Assembly (NCBI GenBank): GCA_947648875.1
Contig: CANSPM010000023.1
Location: 1-55,219, forward strand
DNA from: an uncultured Lachnospiraceae bacterium
GTDB taxonomy: Bacteria; Bacillota; Clostridia; Lachnospirales; Lachnospiraceae
Length of the DNA stretch: 55,219 nt
Direction of reading: 5' to 3'
Shown here: positions 15,496 to 24,410 of the stretch, in pieces
Position numbering within the stretch: position 1 is the first letter of the stretch
Layout of the letters: every line of letters begins with the position of its first letter
Translations under genes and position numbers: made by a program
Notes under the pieces: generated by a model
What the model saw: only the letters and a program-made list of their open reading frames with translations
Database searches by the model: none
Told to the model about the DNA's origin: nothing

Positions 15496-18400
15496 TTAAA
15501 ATCTGTAACTGTTTTTGGACAGGCTGCCCCGGCCCAGCGCCTGGCCCAGGGTCATATCCTGGATCATCCGCTCAAATTTTCCGTCCTTTTGTAGCTGTGT
15601 GACAAAATCATTGTAGTCACTCACGTGTTCTATGGGGATGGTGATGTGGATATCGCCAAAGGTTGACGCCATGCCGGGGGTGCTGACCGGCGGCAGGGAC
15701 TGGAGGGAGGACATGAGGGGAATGGCGTCCGCCAGGTGCAACCACATCTTGTCCGACAGAAATTCCAGGGAGTCCAGAAAACCGTGGGCACCGATTTCGC
15801 TCAGGCTCATTCCGTCTTGGTATTGTTTCATCCAGTATTTATATCCGGCATCTTCCGCCGCTCTCCCCAGAAAGCCCCGGTAGAAGTCCAGAATGGTGTC
15901 GGAAGGGGATTTGTTCATAGATAAGTATTCCTGGGAGTTTAAGAATCCTTCCAGTATGTCCTGGACGGTGGCTCCGTCCGTGAGTCTGTTCAGCCAGAAG
16001 TTCATGCCGGCATCGTCAGGCTGTCTGTGGAGCAGGCCCTGGTAAAGGCGGTCAATGAAGTTTCTGGCGGCTGTCTCGTCAGTTAAGGTGGTCTCCAGGC
16101 CGTAGTCGGTGAGACCCAGGTCTCCCAGGGCGGCGCTGGCGCGGTAGAGTTTTTCGTTCAGTTCCTGTAGGCGCCGGATCTGTAGGGCGATATTTCCGGC
16201 GATATCCGCAGTGCCGTCCGTGCCGGGAGTCCATGTGGAATTTAGTTCCTCGGAGGGGCGGTATCCCCATTTTTGGGCGGCGGCGTTGATGGTATCCTGG
16301 ATTTCCCGGGCGTTGGCGTCAGCGCCGGAGATCATTTCCTGGAACAGGGTCTGCTCTTCCTGGCTCTGGCGGGTTATGAGTTCTTCGTATTCTTCGGCCA
16401 GGCGGTCCAGCATTTCCGTCTGATCGCTGTACCATTTGTCGTAGGTGGTTTCTTCCAGGTCTTTTTGGGCCTCCTCCAGATCCACTTTCAGCTCCTGTAT
16501 TCTGGCTTTGTTTTCCTCGGAATTATCACCGGCGAGGGCGGAGAGCCGCTTTTGAATGCTGGAGATGTTTTTGGTTTTTTCCGCCACATTTTTCTGGTAT
16601 TCATATTGAGATTTGTGGGTGTCCAGGAGTTCCTTTCTGGCATCAATCAGTTCCCGGAGGGCGTCGGCCTGGGCCTGGTATCCTTTCTGTCCCAGACTGG
16701 TGACGGCGCGGTATTCCTCAGAGGCTGCTTTGGCGGCGGCGCGGCAGGCGTCGGCCAAATCATATTTGCGTTGTTCCAGGGTGGTATTGTAAGGGTCGGC
16801 TGTAAGTTCGGCGGTGATTTTGTCCAGTTCCGCCTGATAGCGTTTTGCCAGTTCCAGCTGTGTGTAGTAATTTCGGGCATGCAGTCCCACTGCGGCGTTT
16901 CCGTTTTCGTTCAGGCTGCCGTCCTCGTGGTACAGGTCGTCCTGGTCAAACAGGTCCAGCAGAAAGTCCGATTCATCGCTTAAGTGGGAGAGACTGTCTT
17001 TCAGGCGGTCAAATTTTTCCCATTCCAGCTCCCGGATGGTATTTTTCAGCTTTTGTATGTTGTTTTCCAGTTCCATGGCGGCGGATGTGTTTTCGGCAAT
17101 GGCCGCCTGCATCTCCAGCCATTGTTGGGAGCCGGTCTCCAGTCCTTTTTCCGTGGCGTCCTGTAGGTTGCGGCGCAGTTGGTCTGCCTGTTCAGTGAGG
17201 GAGCGAAGACTTGCCTGGTCTTCCCGTAGCTGGCGTTCATAGAGGCCCCGGCTGGCGGTGTGCCCCTGTAGTTCCAGGCGTTCGGCCATGGCATCGATGA
17301 TAGATTTGCGCTGCTTTAGACGGGTGAGAGCGTTTTCAAAGGGCTCCAGCAGGGCGTCATATTCTTTTCGCGCCAGTTCGTTTAACTGGTTTCCATAATC
17401 CTGTGTAGCGTTTTGGACGTCTAGGATCTCGTTGTACATATCCCTCCAGGCTTGGCTGCCCGCCTCGATGTAGCCGCTGTTGACGGCTTCGTCAAGGGCT
17501 TTTTCCAGATTGTCGGCCCTCTGCGTGTTGTAACGGATGAGAGTCTGGGTCTGGGCGCGGAGTTTTTGGTAGAGGGAAGGGGAGGTGGCTTTGAAGGTGT
17601 TGCTTTCCCGGGTATTTAGTCTTGCGATGGTTTTTTCGGCGGTAGTCATCAGGCCCTGAAAGTAGGTGTTGATGTTGTCAAACTTTTGTTTTGCCAGCTG
17701 CGTCAGCTGGTTTTTCAGGTCTTCGACGGCGTCGGAGCACTGGGCGGCTTTGTCGTGCCAGGTCTCATATTCCTTGATCTGGTTCGCAAGGGCCTGGTCG
17801 GTGACGGTCTCCAGATCCAGGGCTCCGTTTTGGATTTTGCTTATGTATTCTGGGGATAATCCCACGGCGGCGGCTTTCTGCGTATAGCTTTCATAGGCCT
17901 GCTGCTGGACAGCGATAGATTCCCTTGTCTTCTGTATGGCCTGGGTGAGGCTGTGGTTCCGCAGAGTCCAGGAGAGGTAGGTGTTGCCGACTTTCTCCTT
18001 TAGCTTGTCCAGTGCCGAGGAGGTCCTGGCGATGAGCTTTTCCACCCAGTTGAGTTCTTCGGAAAATGACTCCGTTTCGGCGGCGGAATTTTTGTCCAGC
18101 GCGCCGGGAGAAAACTCTATGGTATTGACGGCGTCCAGGCGGAATGCCTTGTTCAGCTTGTCGAGGAAGCGCTGGATCTCCTGGGTCTTTTCCTCCATCC
18201 CTATATATTCGGCGGAGTTCTGGACATCATAAGTCTCGCTGTACGGGGTTCCCTGGATTTTGTACTGTCCGTCCTTGTCCAGGATGATGTCGTAGTATTC
18301 GCTCCAAAGTCCGGCCATGCTGCCCAGGAGCTTCTGTTCCCCTGCCAGCTTCGCAGCCTCCACATTCCTGAAATTGCAAAAGTCCAGTTCGTATTCTTCC

Positions 18401-20319
18401 GCCAGCTGGTTCACCAGGCTGCTGTTGTCACTTAAGCACTGGCTGTAGAAGAGCTCGTTGGCATATAGCTTGGCCCGGCTTGTCTCCTGGAAGAGGTTGA
18501 TGTCCTGGGTGTACTGTTGGAAGAGAAGATCGTATAATTCGGCTTCCGTCAGCAGTCCGCCGCAATAGGCGTTTACGGCGTCTTCCAGCAGGGGGTATTT
18601 GTCGATGATGCCTTGCAGGGTAGCGGCGGTGATGGCGCCGGCGGATATTTCTTCCCGGAGGGTGTTTTGCAGGTCTTTTGTGGACTGGATGCTGGAGAGG
18701 AGGGGGGACAGGGACTGTATTTTTGAGACAGTCCGGCCCGCTTCGTCCGCAGTTTCTTTCAGGGAGTCGCGCAGGTCCTGGGGTATCTCTTTGCCCAGCG
18801 TGGAGAGCAGGTCGTCTAAAAGGGTTTGAGACAGTTCGGTAACTGCCTCCTGCAGGTTGTCTGTCTCCCCGGCCAGCTGCGGGAATTGCTGGATCAGGTC
18901 CACGGTGTCCGAGGGGGAAAGGGTGTTATTTTCCAGCGCGGAGATTGCGCCAGAGAGGGCGTTTATTTTGGATTGAAATTCGTCTATCAGGCGGCTCTGT
19001 TCTTCCGTAAGGGAGAAGGGGGGTGTGACTTTGTATGTGGATGCCATTGCCTGTTCCTGCTGTAGCAGGGCTCTCAACGTCTCGATGCTGGCGTTTTTGT
19101 CGAAATCCAAGCTGGCGAGGAGCTTGATTTCTTCGTCGTTGAAGAAGCGCTGTATGGTATCGGTGGTGAGACGGTCTGTTTTGGCGTTTAGTAGTTCCAG
19201 GTCGGTTCCGATCCAGAGGCTTTGGTCTCCCAGGGAGAGGGCGAATTTGTTTATCAGGCTTTTCATCTCCGAGGCGTTTTCAACATAAAGATCCGAGGTA
19301 TGTTGAATGTTTTCGATTTCTTTGGCAGTCAGGTACTCCGGGGCATTGAGAACGCCCTGGAGGTACTCGGCTTCCTCCGTATAGGCCTTGTATTTCGCCA
19401 GCAAATTGGCATAGGATTCCGAAAAAACAGTTTTTTCGTACTCGTCAAGACGTGTCTTGAGTTTGACAACCCTTCTGTCCTGCTCATGCCAGGCGTCGGA
19501 ATCCGGTTCCAGGGAATCTCTTTCTTGTATCGCGTATTCGTAGTCTTGCTGTAAGTTGGTGAGATTGTAGAATTGGCTGTTGCCGTTGCGGATAACTCCC
19601 TTTGCTCCTACAAAATAGGAAGAGGCTCTGTTCCAGCTGGAGATCATTTGAGGAATATAAGGTATCCCGAGGAAGTTATACACAAATGAGCGGAAAGGGT
19701 CAATATTATCTTCTCCAAACTCTTTTGAGCTTTTATTGACAAAGGAATCATCGTCGAACCAGTCGGTATATTTCTTGGGATCTCCGAGCTTTTCTCTGAC
19801 CAGTCTTGCCTGTTCGACCTTGAGCAGCTGTTCTTCCAGGCTAATTCTGTCTTGCAAATATTCCAGCCTGTTCTGTTCGGCTTCCGTCAGATTGTTTTTG
19901 CCGGACAGTTCTTTCAGTTCCGCGTTAAGACTTTGCAGGTTGGAGGTTATGCCGTCTATTTTTTCCTGGACTTCCTGCACGGTCACGTTGAACGTGTCCC
20001 AAGCGGACGACAGGAGGGAGATGGCCTTAGAGACGGCCCACAAAAGTGCCATGTTGCAGGCTATGGATAGACCCTTCAGGGCAACCTGCCCGATTCTGGC
20101 ACCCAGGGTCATGCTGTTGAGGGATTTTTTGTACATCTCCCATGTCAGCGCGCCGTTTTTGGTTGATTTGGCGCAGTTTATGATGGACTGATCGACTCCT
20201 TGTACTTGCTCGGCTACAGCTTCGGGAGTCATGGGGGTGGTATTGAATATATTTTGAAATTTTCTAAAATCTCTTTTAAGTCGAGGTGTAATGCTTACTG
20301 GGGCATTTGCATGAAACAA
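15496..20319 (-). CDS. Tape measure protein, C-terminal part (gene split by insertion)
   Basis: 1607 aa as read from a TTG at 20317-20319, which has no ribosome site. This TTG exists only because of the insert boundary; the ancestral frame continues directly from the N-terminal part at 22408 onward (joined as K-M-F-H-A-N). Residues about 60-100 have a hydrophobic stretch (IACNMALLWAVSKAISLLSS), then about 1200 residues of helices and coiled coils. Residues about 1419-1525 hold two DUF4214-like repeats (NFIDRLYQGLLHRQPDDAG and DTILDFYRGFLGRAAEDAG), unusual in a tape measure and often linked to extracellular proteins. Together the two halves would be about 2000 aa, implying a long tail. Confidence 0.8.
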   Translation of the reverse strand: MFHANAPVSITPRLKRDFRKFQNIFNTTPMTPEAVAEQVQGVDQSIINCAKSTKNGALTWEMYKKSLNSMTLGARIGQVALKGLSIACNMALLWAVSKAISLLSSAWDTFNVTVQEVQEKIDGITSNLQSLNAELKELSGKNNLTEAEQNRLEYLQDRISLEEQLLKVEQARLVREKLGDPKKYTDWFDDDSFVNKSSKEFGEDNIDPFRSFVYNFLGIPYIPQMISSWNRASSYFVGAKGVIRNGNSQFYNLTNLQQDYEYAIQERDSLEPDSDAWHEQDRRVVKLKTRLDEYEKTVFSESYANLLAKYKAYTEEAEYLQGVLNAPEYLTAKEIENIQHTSDLYVENASEMKSLINKFALSLGDQSLWIGTDLELLNAKTDRLTTDTIQRFFNDEEIKLLASLDFDKNASIETLRALLQQEQAMASTYKVTPPFSLTEEQSRLIDEFQSKINALSGAISALENNTLSPSDTVDLIQQFPQLAGETDNLQEAVTELSQTLLDDLLSTLGKEIPQDLRDSLKETADEAGRTVSKIQSLSPLLSSIQSTKDLQNTLREEISAGAITAATLQGIIDKYPLLEDAVNAYCGGLLTEAELYDLLFQQYTQDINLFQETSRAKLYANELFYSQCLSDNSSLVNQLAEEYELDFCNFRNVEAAKLAGEQKLLGSMAGLWSEYYDIILDKDGQYKIQGTPYSETYDVQNSAEYIGMEEKTQEIQRFLDKLNKAFRLDAVNTIEFSPGALDKNSAAETESFSEELNWVEKLIARTSSALDKLKEKVGNTYLSWTLRNHSLTQAIQKTRESIAVQQQAYESYTQKAAAVGLSPEYISKIQNGALDLETVTDQALANQIKEYETWHDKAAQCSDAVEDLKNQLTQLAKQKFDNINTYFQGLMTTAEKTIARLNTRESNTFKATSPSLYQKLRAQTQTLIRYNTQRADNLEKALDEAVNSGYIEAGSQAWRDMYNEILDVQNATQDYGNQLNELARKEYDALLEPFENALTRLKQRKSIIDAMAERLELQGHTASRGLYERQLREDQASLRSLTEQADQLRRNLQDATEKGLETGSQQWLEMQAAIAENTSAAMELENNIQKLKNTIRELEWEKFDRLKDSLSHLSDESDFLLDLFDQDDLYHEDGSLNENGNAAVGLHARNYYTQLELAKRYQAELDKITAELTADPYNTTLEQRKYDLADACRAAAKAASEEYRAVTSLGQKGYQAQADALRELIDARKELLDTHKSQYEYQKNVAEKTKNISSIQKRLSALAGDNSEENKARIQELKVDLEEAQKDLEETTYDKWYSDQTEMLDRLAEEYEELITRQSQEEQTLFQEMISGADANAREIQDTINAAAQKWGYRPSEELNSTWTPGTDGTADIAGNIALQIRRLQELNEKLYRASAALGDLGLTDYGLETTLTDETAARNFIDRLYQGLLHRQPDDAGMNFWLNRLTDGATVQDILEGFLNSQEYLSMNKSPSDTILDFYRGFLGRAAEDAGYKYWMKQYQDGMSLSEIGAHGFLDSLEFLSDKMWLHLADAIPLMSSLQSLPPVSTPGMASTFGDIHITIPIEHVSDYNDFVTQLQKDGKFERMIQDMTLGQALGRGSLSKNSYRF

Positions 20320-20492
20320 TTCAGAGAATATGTTGTTTACAGAAAGTTTCTTATTGTCTGTTCTGATAATCGTACTGGAAATATAAGACGTATATGCATT
20401 TGTGGAGAATGCAATTTATTGTGTTTGGGGATGGCAATTATAAATAGTATATGGTATACTGTATTTACAATTAATTAAGGAGGATAAAATAT

Positions 20493-20963
20493 ATGGCTTT
20501 AATACCATGTCCGGAATGCAATAAGGAAGTAAGCGACAAAGCAGAGGTATGCATTCATTGTGGGTATCCATTGCGAAACACGATATGTGTAATCAATGGA
20601 CACAAGTATGACTTATCTTTTGTATTTACTACGATTAATGCTAATCCTGAACATGACAGGATAATTAAAGAAGGATATATAAAAAAGGAAGCAATAACTA
20701 ATGGGTATGACGTTGGATCTCGTAATACTGATGAATTAATGGACCAAATATTAAAAACAGGTGTTATACCCAAAACTTTTGAATGGCCTTATCCAGAGGA
20801 TATTATATATCTAAATTCCGCAATAACCTGCCCCACATGCAAATCAAATAATGTAGCTAAAATCGGCGCAGGCGAGAGGGCAGTGTCCGTTGGACTTCTG
20901 GGCATTTTCAGCAAAAAGATAAACAAGACTTACAAATGCAACAGCTGCGGGTATACCTGGTAA
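20493..20963 (+). CDS. Zinc-ribbon protein, copy 1
   Basis: 156 aa with two Cys4 modules: an N-terminal zinc ribbon (CPECNKEVSDKAEVCIHCGY, residues 5-24) and a C-terminal one (CPTCKSNN, then KINKTYKCNSCGYTW at the end). The middle (about 35-110) is a soluble domain. The ribosome site AAGGAGGATAAAAT precedes the ATG, and a TATAC/TATTTAC-rich promoter lies upstream. Residues about 47-156 are identical to copy 3, while the N-terminus differs in a few residues. Proteins of this type are common single genes in Firmicutes with no known function; here they sit inside a broken tail gene. Confidence 0.8.
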   Translation: MALIPCPECNKEVSDKAEVCIHCGYPLRNTICVINGHKYDLSFVFTTINANPEHDRIIKEGYIKKEAITNGYDVGSRNTDELMDQILKTGVIPKTFEWPYPEDIIYLNSAITCPTCKSNNVAKIGAGERAVSVGLLGIFSKKINKTYKCNSCGYTW

Positions 20964-21022
20964 TGCCGCCTTTTTATATAAATGCTATACCGTATTTACC
21001 ATTGATTGAGGAGGAAAAATAA

Positions 21023-21493
21023 ATGGCTTTAATATCATGTCCGGAATGCAATAAGGAAGTAAGCGACAGGGCGGAGGTATGCGTTCATTGTGGGTATCCA
21101 TTGCGAAACACGATATGCGTAATCAATGGAGACAAGTATGACTTATCTTTTGTATTTACTACGATTAATGCAAATCCCGAACATGACAGGATATATAAAG
21201 AGGGATACATTAGAAAAGCTACTGAGGCAAACGGATATAATATTGGATCGCTTAATACAGGCGAATTAATGGATCGAATAATAAAAACCGGTGTTATACC
21301 AGAATCTTTTGAACTTCCCTATCCAGAGTATGTTGTATATCTAAACTCCGCAATAACCTGCCCCACATGCAAATCAAATAATGTAGATAAAATCGGCGCA
21401 GGCGAGAGGGCAGTGTCCGTTGGACTTTTGGGCATTTTCAGCAAGAAGATAAACAAGACTTATAAATGCAACAGCTGCGGGTATACCTGGTAA
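21023..21493 (+). CDS. Zinc-ribbon protein, copy 2 (diverged centre)
   Basis: 156 aa, exactly 530 bp after copy 1. Both zinc ribbons are kept (CPECNKEVSDRAEVCVHCGY and CPTCKSNN...KCNSCGYTW). The central part differs from copies 1 and 3: YIRKATEANGYNIGSLNTGE replaces YIKKEAITNGYDVGSRNTDE, and TGVIPESFELPYPEYVVY replaces TGVIPKTFEWPYPEDIIY. Start behind GAGGAGGAAAAATAA. A sequence like GCTATACCGTATTTACC before each copy suggests that every copy has its own promoter. Confidence 0.8.
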   Translation: MALISCPECNKEVSDRAEVCVHCGYPLRNTICVINGDKYDLSFVFTTINANPEHDRIYKEGYIRKATEANGYNIGSLNTGELMDRIIKTGVIPESFELPYPEYVVYLNSAITCPTCKSNNVDKIGAGERAVSVGLLGIFSKKINKTYKCNSCGYTW

Positions 21494-21552
21494 TGCCGCT
21501 TTTTTACATAAATGCTATAATGTATGTATCATTGATTGAGGAGGAAAGATAA

Positions 21553-22023
21553 ATGGCTTTAATATCATGTCCGGAATGTAATAAGGAAGTAAGCGACAAA
21601 GCGGAGGTATGCATTCATTGTGGGTATCCATTGCGAAACACGGAATGTATAATCTATGGAGACAAGTATGACTTATCTTTTGTATTTACTACGATTAATG
21701 CTAATCCTGAACATGACAGGATAATTAAAGAAGGATATATAAAAAAGGAAGCAATAACTAATGGGTATGACGTTGGATCTCGTAATACTGATGAATTAAT
21801 GGACCAAATATTAAAAACAGGTGTTATACCCAAAACTTTTGAATGGCCTTATCCAGAGGATATTATATATCTAAATTCCGCAATAACCTGCCCCACATGC
21901 AAATCAAATAATGTAGCTAAAATCGGCGCAGGAGAGAGGGCAGTGTCCGTTGGACTTTTGGGCATTTTCAGCAAGAAGATAAACAAGACTTATAAATGCA
22001 ACAGCTGCGGGTATACCTGGTAA
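21553..22023 (+). CDS. Zinc-ribbon protein, copy 3
   Basis: 156 aa, another 530 bp downstream. The C-terminal two thirds are the same as copy 1 at protein level, whereas residues about 28-34 are unique (RNTECIIYGDKYDLS). A TATAAT-like box (GCTATAATGTATGTATC) and GAGGAGGAAAGATAA precede the ATG. The mosaic pattern (1 like 3, 2 different) points to duplication plus gene conversion. Cys residues of both ribbons are intact, so the protein should fold. Confidence 0.8.
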   Translation: MALISCPECNKEVSDKAEVCIHCGYPLRNTECIIYGDKYDLSFVFTTINANPEHDRIIKEGYIKKEAITNGYDVGSRNTDELMDQILKTGVIPKTFEWPYPEDIIYLNSAITCPTCKSNNVAKIGAGERAVSVGLLGIFSKKINKTYKCNSCGYTW

Positions 22024-22389
22024 TGCCGCTCTGTTCCATATCATCGCTTTTCCCCTTTCCTCCGTTTCTTCCACATACGGCTAGGAGGAATCCGTGCTGG
22101 ATTATAGAGTGCCAGCCCACCCAGTACCGAGCGCATCTTATCATGGCATCGTTTCAGATTCTCATGACCGGGAGTTGTCGCTACAGTGAGGGCTTTTCTC
22201 AGAGAGAACTGTCCCTGCTGACCTATAGAGCGGCGCATTGTCACGATCCCGATGCGTCGCCGCAGCGGGAGAGTAGCGCCGGTGTACTATATTCCCAGCA
22301 TATTGTCCCTTCGTTTACTGATATGTATCCCATACCAGGCGGCAAGAAAACTTATGTATCCATAAGAACACTTACCGCTGTCGGCATTT
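22024..22389. other. Right flank of the insertion, no confident gene
   Basis: This 366-bp stretch has no convincing gene. On the minus strand a 67-codon frame (22041-22244) gives a basic peptide with KMRSVLGGLALYNPARIPPS, interrupted upstream by a stop. It looks like the decayed C-terminal end of an older coding sequence, possibly a transposase, but the family was not recognised. Base composition is more GC-rich than the zinc-ribbon genes. Confidence 0.4.
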
Positions 22390-23610
22390 TCAGACAATAA
22401 AAAGCCTAAACATTTTAAGGCTACCGACGTTTTTGATACCGGTCAGCAGACCGGTTCCAACTCCCAAGGTTCCCAGCAAACCCAGTTTTTCCGTCACACG
22501 ATCCAGAACACCCAGAAAAGAATTGAGAATATCTACAATGGATTTGATGTCCTTTCTTTGAAAGAGATTCTGGGCGATGCCTGTGCCCGTCTCGGACAGC
22601 CGGGCCAGCTTGTAATCCATATTGTCCATGGCGGAGGACATGGCTTGGCTGGCGCTGCCCGCGCTGTGTGCCATGGCGTCAATGGAAGTATTGACGGTAT
22701 TGAAGTTGTTCAGAATAGCGGCTCCGGCCTGGGTGTTAGTGCTGCCGAACAGTTGGCCCGATACCGCGTTTTGAGTCTTCTGATCCAGCTTGTCCCAGAT
22801 ACGGGAGATCTCTTCCAGATATGCCATCAGGTCCTTGCACTGTGTCCGGGAGTCATCCGTGAACAGGGAAATGCCTTTGCCGTCAAAGGTGGCGTTCCTT
22901 GTCAGGCCCATGATCCGGATGTTGAGGTCGATCAGTTCCTCAGACAGTTTCCCGGTCTGCCTGTTGTAGCCCTGCATATGCTCTGCGACGGTCTGTAGGG
23001 CATTGCCGACCAAGGAGGCGTTTTCAACCGTTGTCTGTCCGGCTGTGAACAGGGCGATGTTTTGCTCCAGTGTGCTGCCTGCCTGGGCCATGGCGGCTGC
23101 GGACTGCCCCAGGCCCTGTGCAATCTCCGTGTTGGAAATACGGAACCGTTCGGCCACTTGATTTATCTTGCTGAGAACGCCGTCCAGTACCTGGTGGGTG
23201 TCGATGCCGTATGCCTCCATGACGGCGGACAGGGAGGAGAAAGCAGTCTCCGCGTCCATGCCGGGAGAGATGGCGGCGAACTGGGAGGAAAGCCCGGCCA
23301 GCTTTGCGGCGGCCTCCTGAGAACTGACGCCCAGCTGCATCCATGCGGCGGTCTGGTCGATGATCTGGGAGGTGGAAACCCCCAGTTGCCGCGCCATGTC
23401 GTTGGATGTCTCATAGAAAGCCTCCAGTTCCCTGGCAGTCATGTTGGTGGTCTGGCTCAACTTAGTGAGTGCCGCGTCAAGACTTAGGACGGAAGCGATG
23501 CCGTCTACTGCCAGAGAGATAGCCATCTCGATGATGTTGGACCCAATGAAATGCTTGTTCAGGGAATTAAGGGCTGATCTAAAATTTCCCAGAATTTGGT
23601 CATTTGTCAT
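22390..23610 (-). CDS. Tape measure protein, N-terminal part (TP901 domain; gene split by insertion)
   Basis: 406 aa. Residues about 20-330 are a TP901-type tape-measure core, recognised by LTKLSQTTNMTARELEAFYE, LGVSTSQIIDQTAAWMQLGV, TAFSSLSAVMEAYGIDTHQV and VSGQLFGSTNTQAGAAILNN. A glycine-rich hydrophobic end (GLLGTLGVGTGLLTGIKNVG) precedes the point where the insert begins. After K-M-F only five foreign codons (RLFIV) are read before a stop. Ribosome site AAGGAGAATCC at the start. Without repair the product lacks the 1600-residue rod, so normal tail assembly should fail unless the halves work in trans. Confidence 0.85.
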   Translation of the reverse strand: MTNDQILGNFRSALNSLNKHFIGSNIIEMAISLAVDGIASVLSLDAALTKLSQTTNMTARELEAFYETSNDMARQLGVSTSQIIDQTAAWMQLGVSSQEAAAKLAGLSSQFAAISPGMDAETAFSSLSAVMEAYGIDTHQVLDGVLSKINQVAERFRISNTEIAQGLGQSAAAMAQAGSTLEQNIALFTAGQTTVENASLVGNALQTVAEHMQGYNRQTGKLSEELIDLNIRIMGLTRNATFDGKGISLFTDDSRTQCKDLMAYLEEISRIWDKLDQKTQNAVSGQLFGSTNTQAGAAILNNFNTVNTSIDAMAHSAGSASQAMSSAMDNMDYKLARLSETGTGIAQNLFQRKDIKSIVDILNSFLGVLDRVTEKLGLLGTLGVGTGLLTGIKNVGSLKMFRLFIV

Positions 23611-23709
23611 AAGGATTCTCCTTTCGCTTGTGATGTGGTTTTGATAAAGGATGTAAATGTCATACCCCCCGCCGCGTTGCCGCAGCGGGGAGAGCGACTG
23701 CGAGATCTC

Positions 23710-23889
23710 TTATTCCTTTTCATCCGGCGTGTTGTGAAGTATTCCGGCGAGTTCATGAACAAATAGCTTTTTCAGTTCGTCGGGGTTTCCGCCGATATAG
23801 GCCACGCCTTTTTCTATCATGCGATAAAGCGTCAGCTTTATCTTGACTTCTTTAGCCTTCATCATATACCATCTGATGAGTGTGATCAT
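23710..23889 (-). CDS. 59-aa basic protein upstream of the tape measure
   Basis: ATG at 23889 behind TAGGAGGACTTATT. The peptide begins MITLIRWYMMKAKEVKIKLT and ends HNTPDEKE, with an amphipathic basic N-terminus and a GNPDELKKLFVHELAGIL helix. It sits between the membrane coiled-coil gene and the tape measure, the slot often used by tail assembly chaperones, but no homology is claimed. The strong ribosome site and tight spacing (11 bases from the upstream gene) support that it is real. Confidence 0.6.
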   Translation of the reverse strand: MITLIRWYMMKAKEVKIKLTLYRMIEKGVAYIGGNPDELKKLFVHELAGILHNTPDEKE

Positions 23890-23900
23890 AATAAGTCCTC

Positions 23901-24410
23901 CTAAAATCCGTTAATCAGCCTTTGCTTATATGTGTCATTGATCAGTTCCATGGACAGTTCCACTTCCCCGTTTTCCCGGTTGTTCTCCTCCAGTATCTTC
24001 TCATACTTTTCATAGATATGGATGCAGTGCTGAAAACTGTCCTTGTTGCAGGGTCTGCCCTCTGAGATTCTGGCGGCAAAATTGTTGATTTCCCAGCGCA
24101 TATCGTCAATTTCCTTGTCTATAAAAAGCTGGGTGAGCCTTTTGATATGCTCGGATATTTCCGCGTCCCGCTGATCGGACCTTGCCATATCTATTTCGTG
24201 TCTTTCCTGCAATGCGGCCAGGTTCCGGGCGGTCTGTAGGACAAAGTCGTGTTCTTCCCGCCGCTTCCGCATCCATTTTGTCTCAAGACCCAGCTGGTTC
24301 ACGGTCCATTCGAGGACGGACCAAAGCGTTTTTGCTCCGCTTAGAAGGATAAATAGGGAGACAAGCAGGAAGGGGAAATCAAGATGCGTCAGGTCAACAA
24401 TTTCTTCCAT
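23901..24410 (-). CDS. Membrane-anchored coiled-coil protein of the lysis cassette
   Basis: 169 aa. One transmembrane segment at about 12-32 (FPFLLVSLFILLSGAKTLW), then a long basic/acidic helical region with heptads (residues about 45-125) and an acidic C-terminus. The start lies 22 bases inside the endolysin gene, so translation is coupled. A single-TM protein next to holin and endolysin could be a second holin, an antiholin or a spanin-like partner; Gram-positive phages do not need spanins, so holin regulation is the more likely guess. Similar proteins occur in clostridial prophages. Confidence 0.6.
   Translation of the reverse strand: MEEIVDLTHLDFPFLLVSLFILLSGAKTLWSVLEWTVNQLGLETKWMRKRREEHDFVLQTARNLAALQERHEIDMARSDQRDAEISEHIKRLTQLFIDKEIDDMRWEINNFAARISEGRPCNKDSFQHCIHIYEKYEKILEENNRENGEVELSMELINDTYKQRLINGF

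Larger units (their letters stand above)
20440..22023 (+). repeat. Three tandem 530-bp repeats (promoter plus zinc-ribbon gene)
   Basis: The three starts are spaced exactly 530 bp apart (20493, 21023, 21553), and the repeat unit includes the upstream TATA-like box, ribosome site, whole gene and stop. DNA identity is very high in the last 150 bp of each unit. Confidence 0.85.
20319..22407. mobile_element. 2.09-kb insertion splitting the tape measure gene
   Basis: The 5-bp sequence AAACA is present at both edges (20314-20318 and 22408-22412), consistent with a target-site duplication. Removing one copy plus the insert (2094 bp) joins the two tape-measure parts exactly in frame. Inside are three tandem zinc-ribbon genes on the plus strand and a 366-bp right flank. 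TTATTGTCTG (20351-20360) recurs inverted near the right edge (CAGACAATAA, 22391-22400). No transposase, recombinase or reverse transcriptase was recognised, so the element is either non-autonomous or was brought in by recombination. Confidence 0.7.

Noticed and set aside
22041..22244. Transposase gene for the tape-measure insert
   Set aside because: A 67-codon basic peptide with a stop upstream and no recognisable catalytic motif; family could not be named.
20319..22407. Group II intron, IStron or intein in the tape measure gene
   Set aside because: No reverse transcriptase, maturase, TnpB, or intein splice motifs; cargo genes run on the opposite strand with their own promoters.
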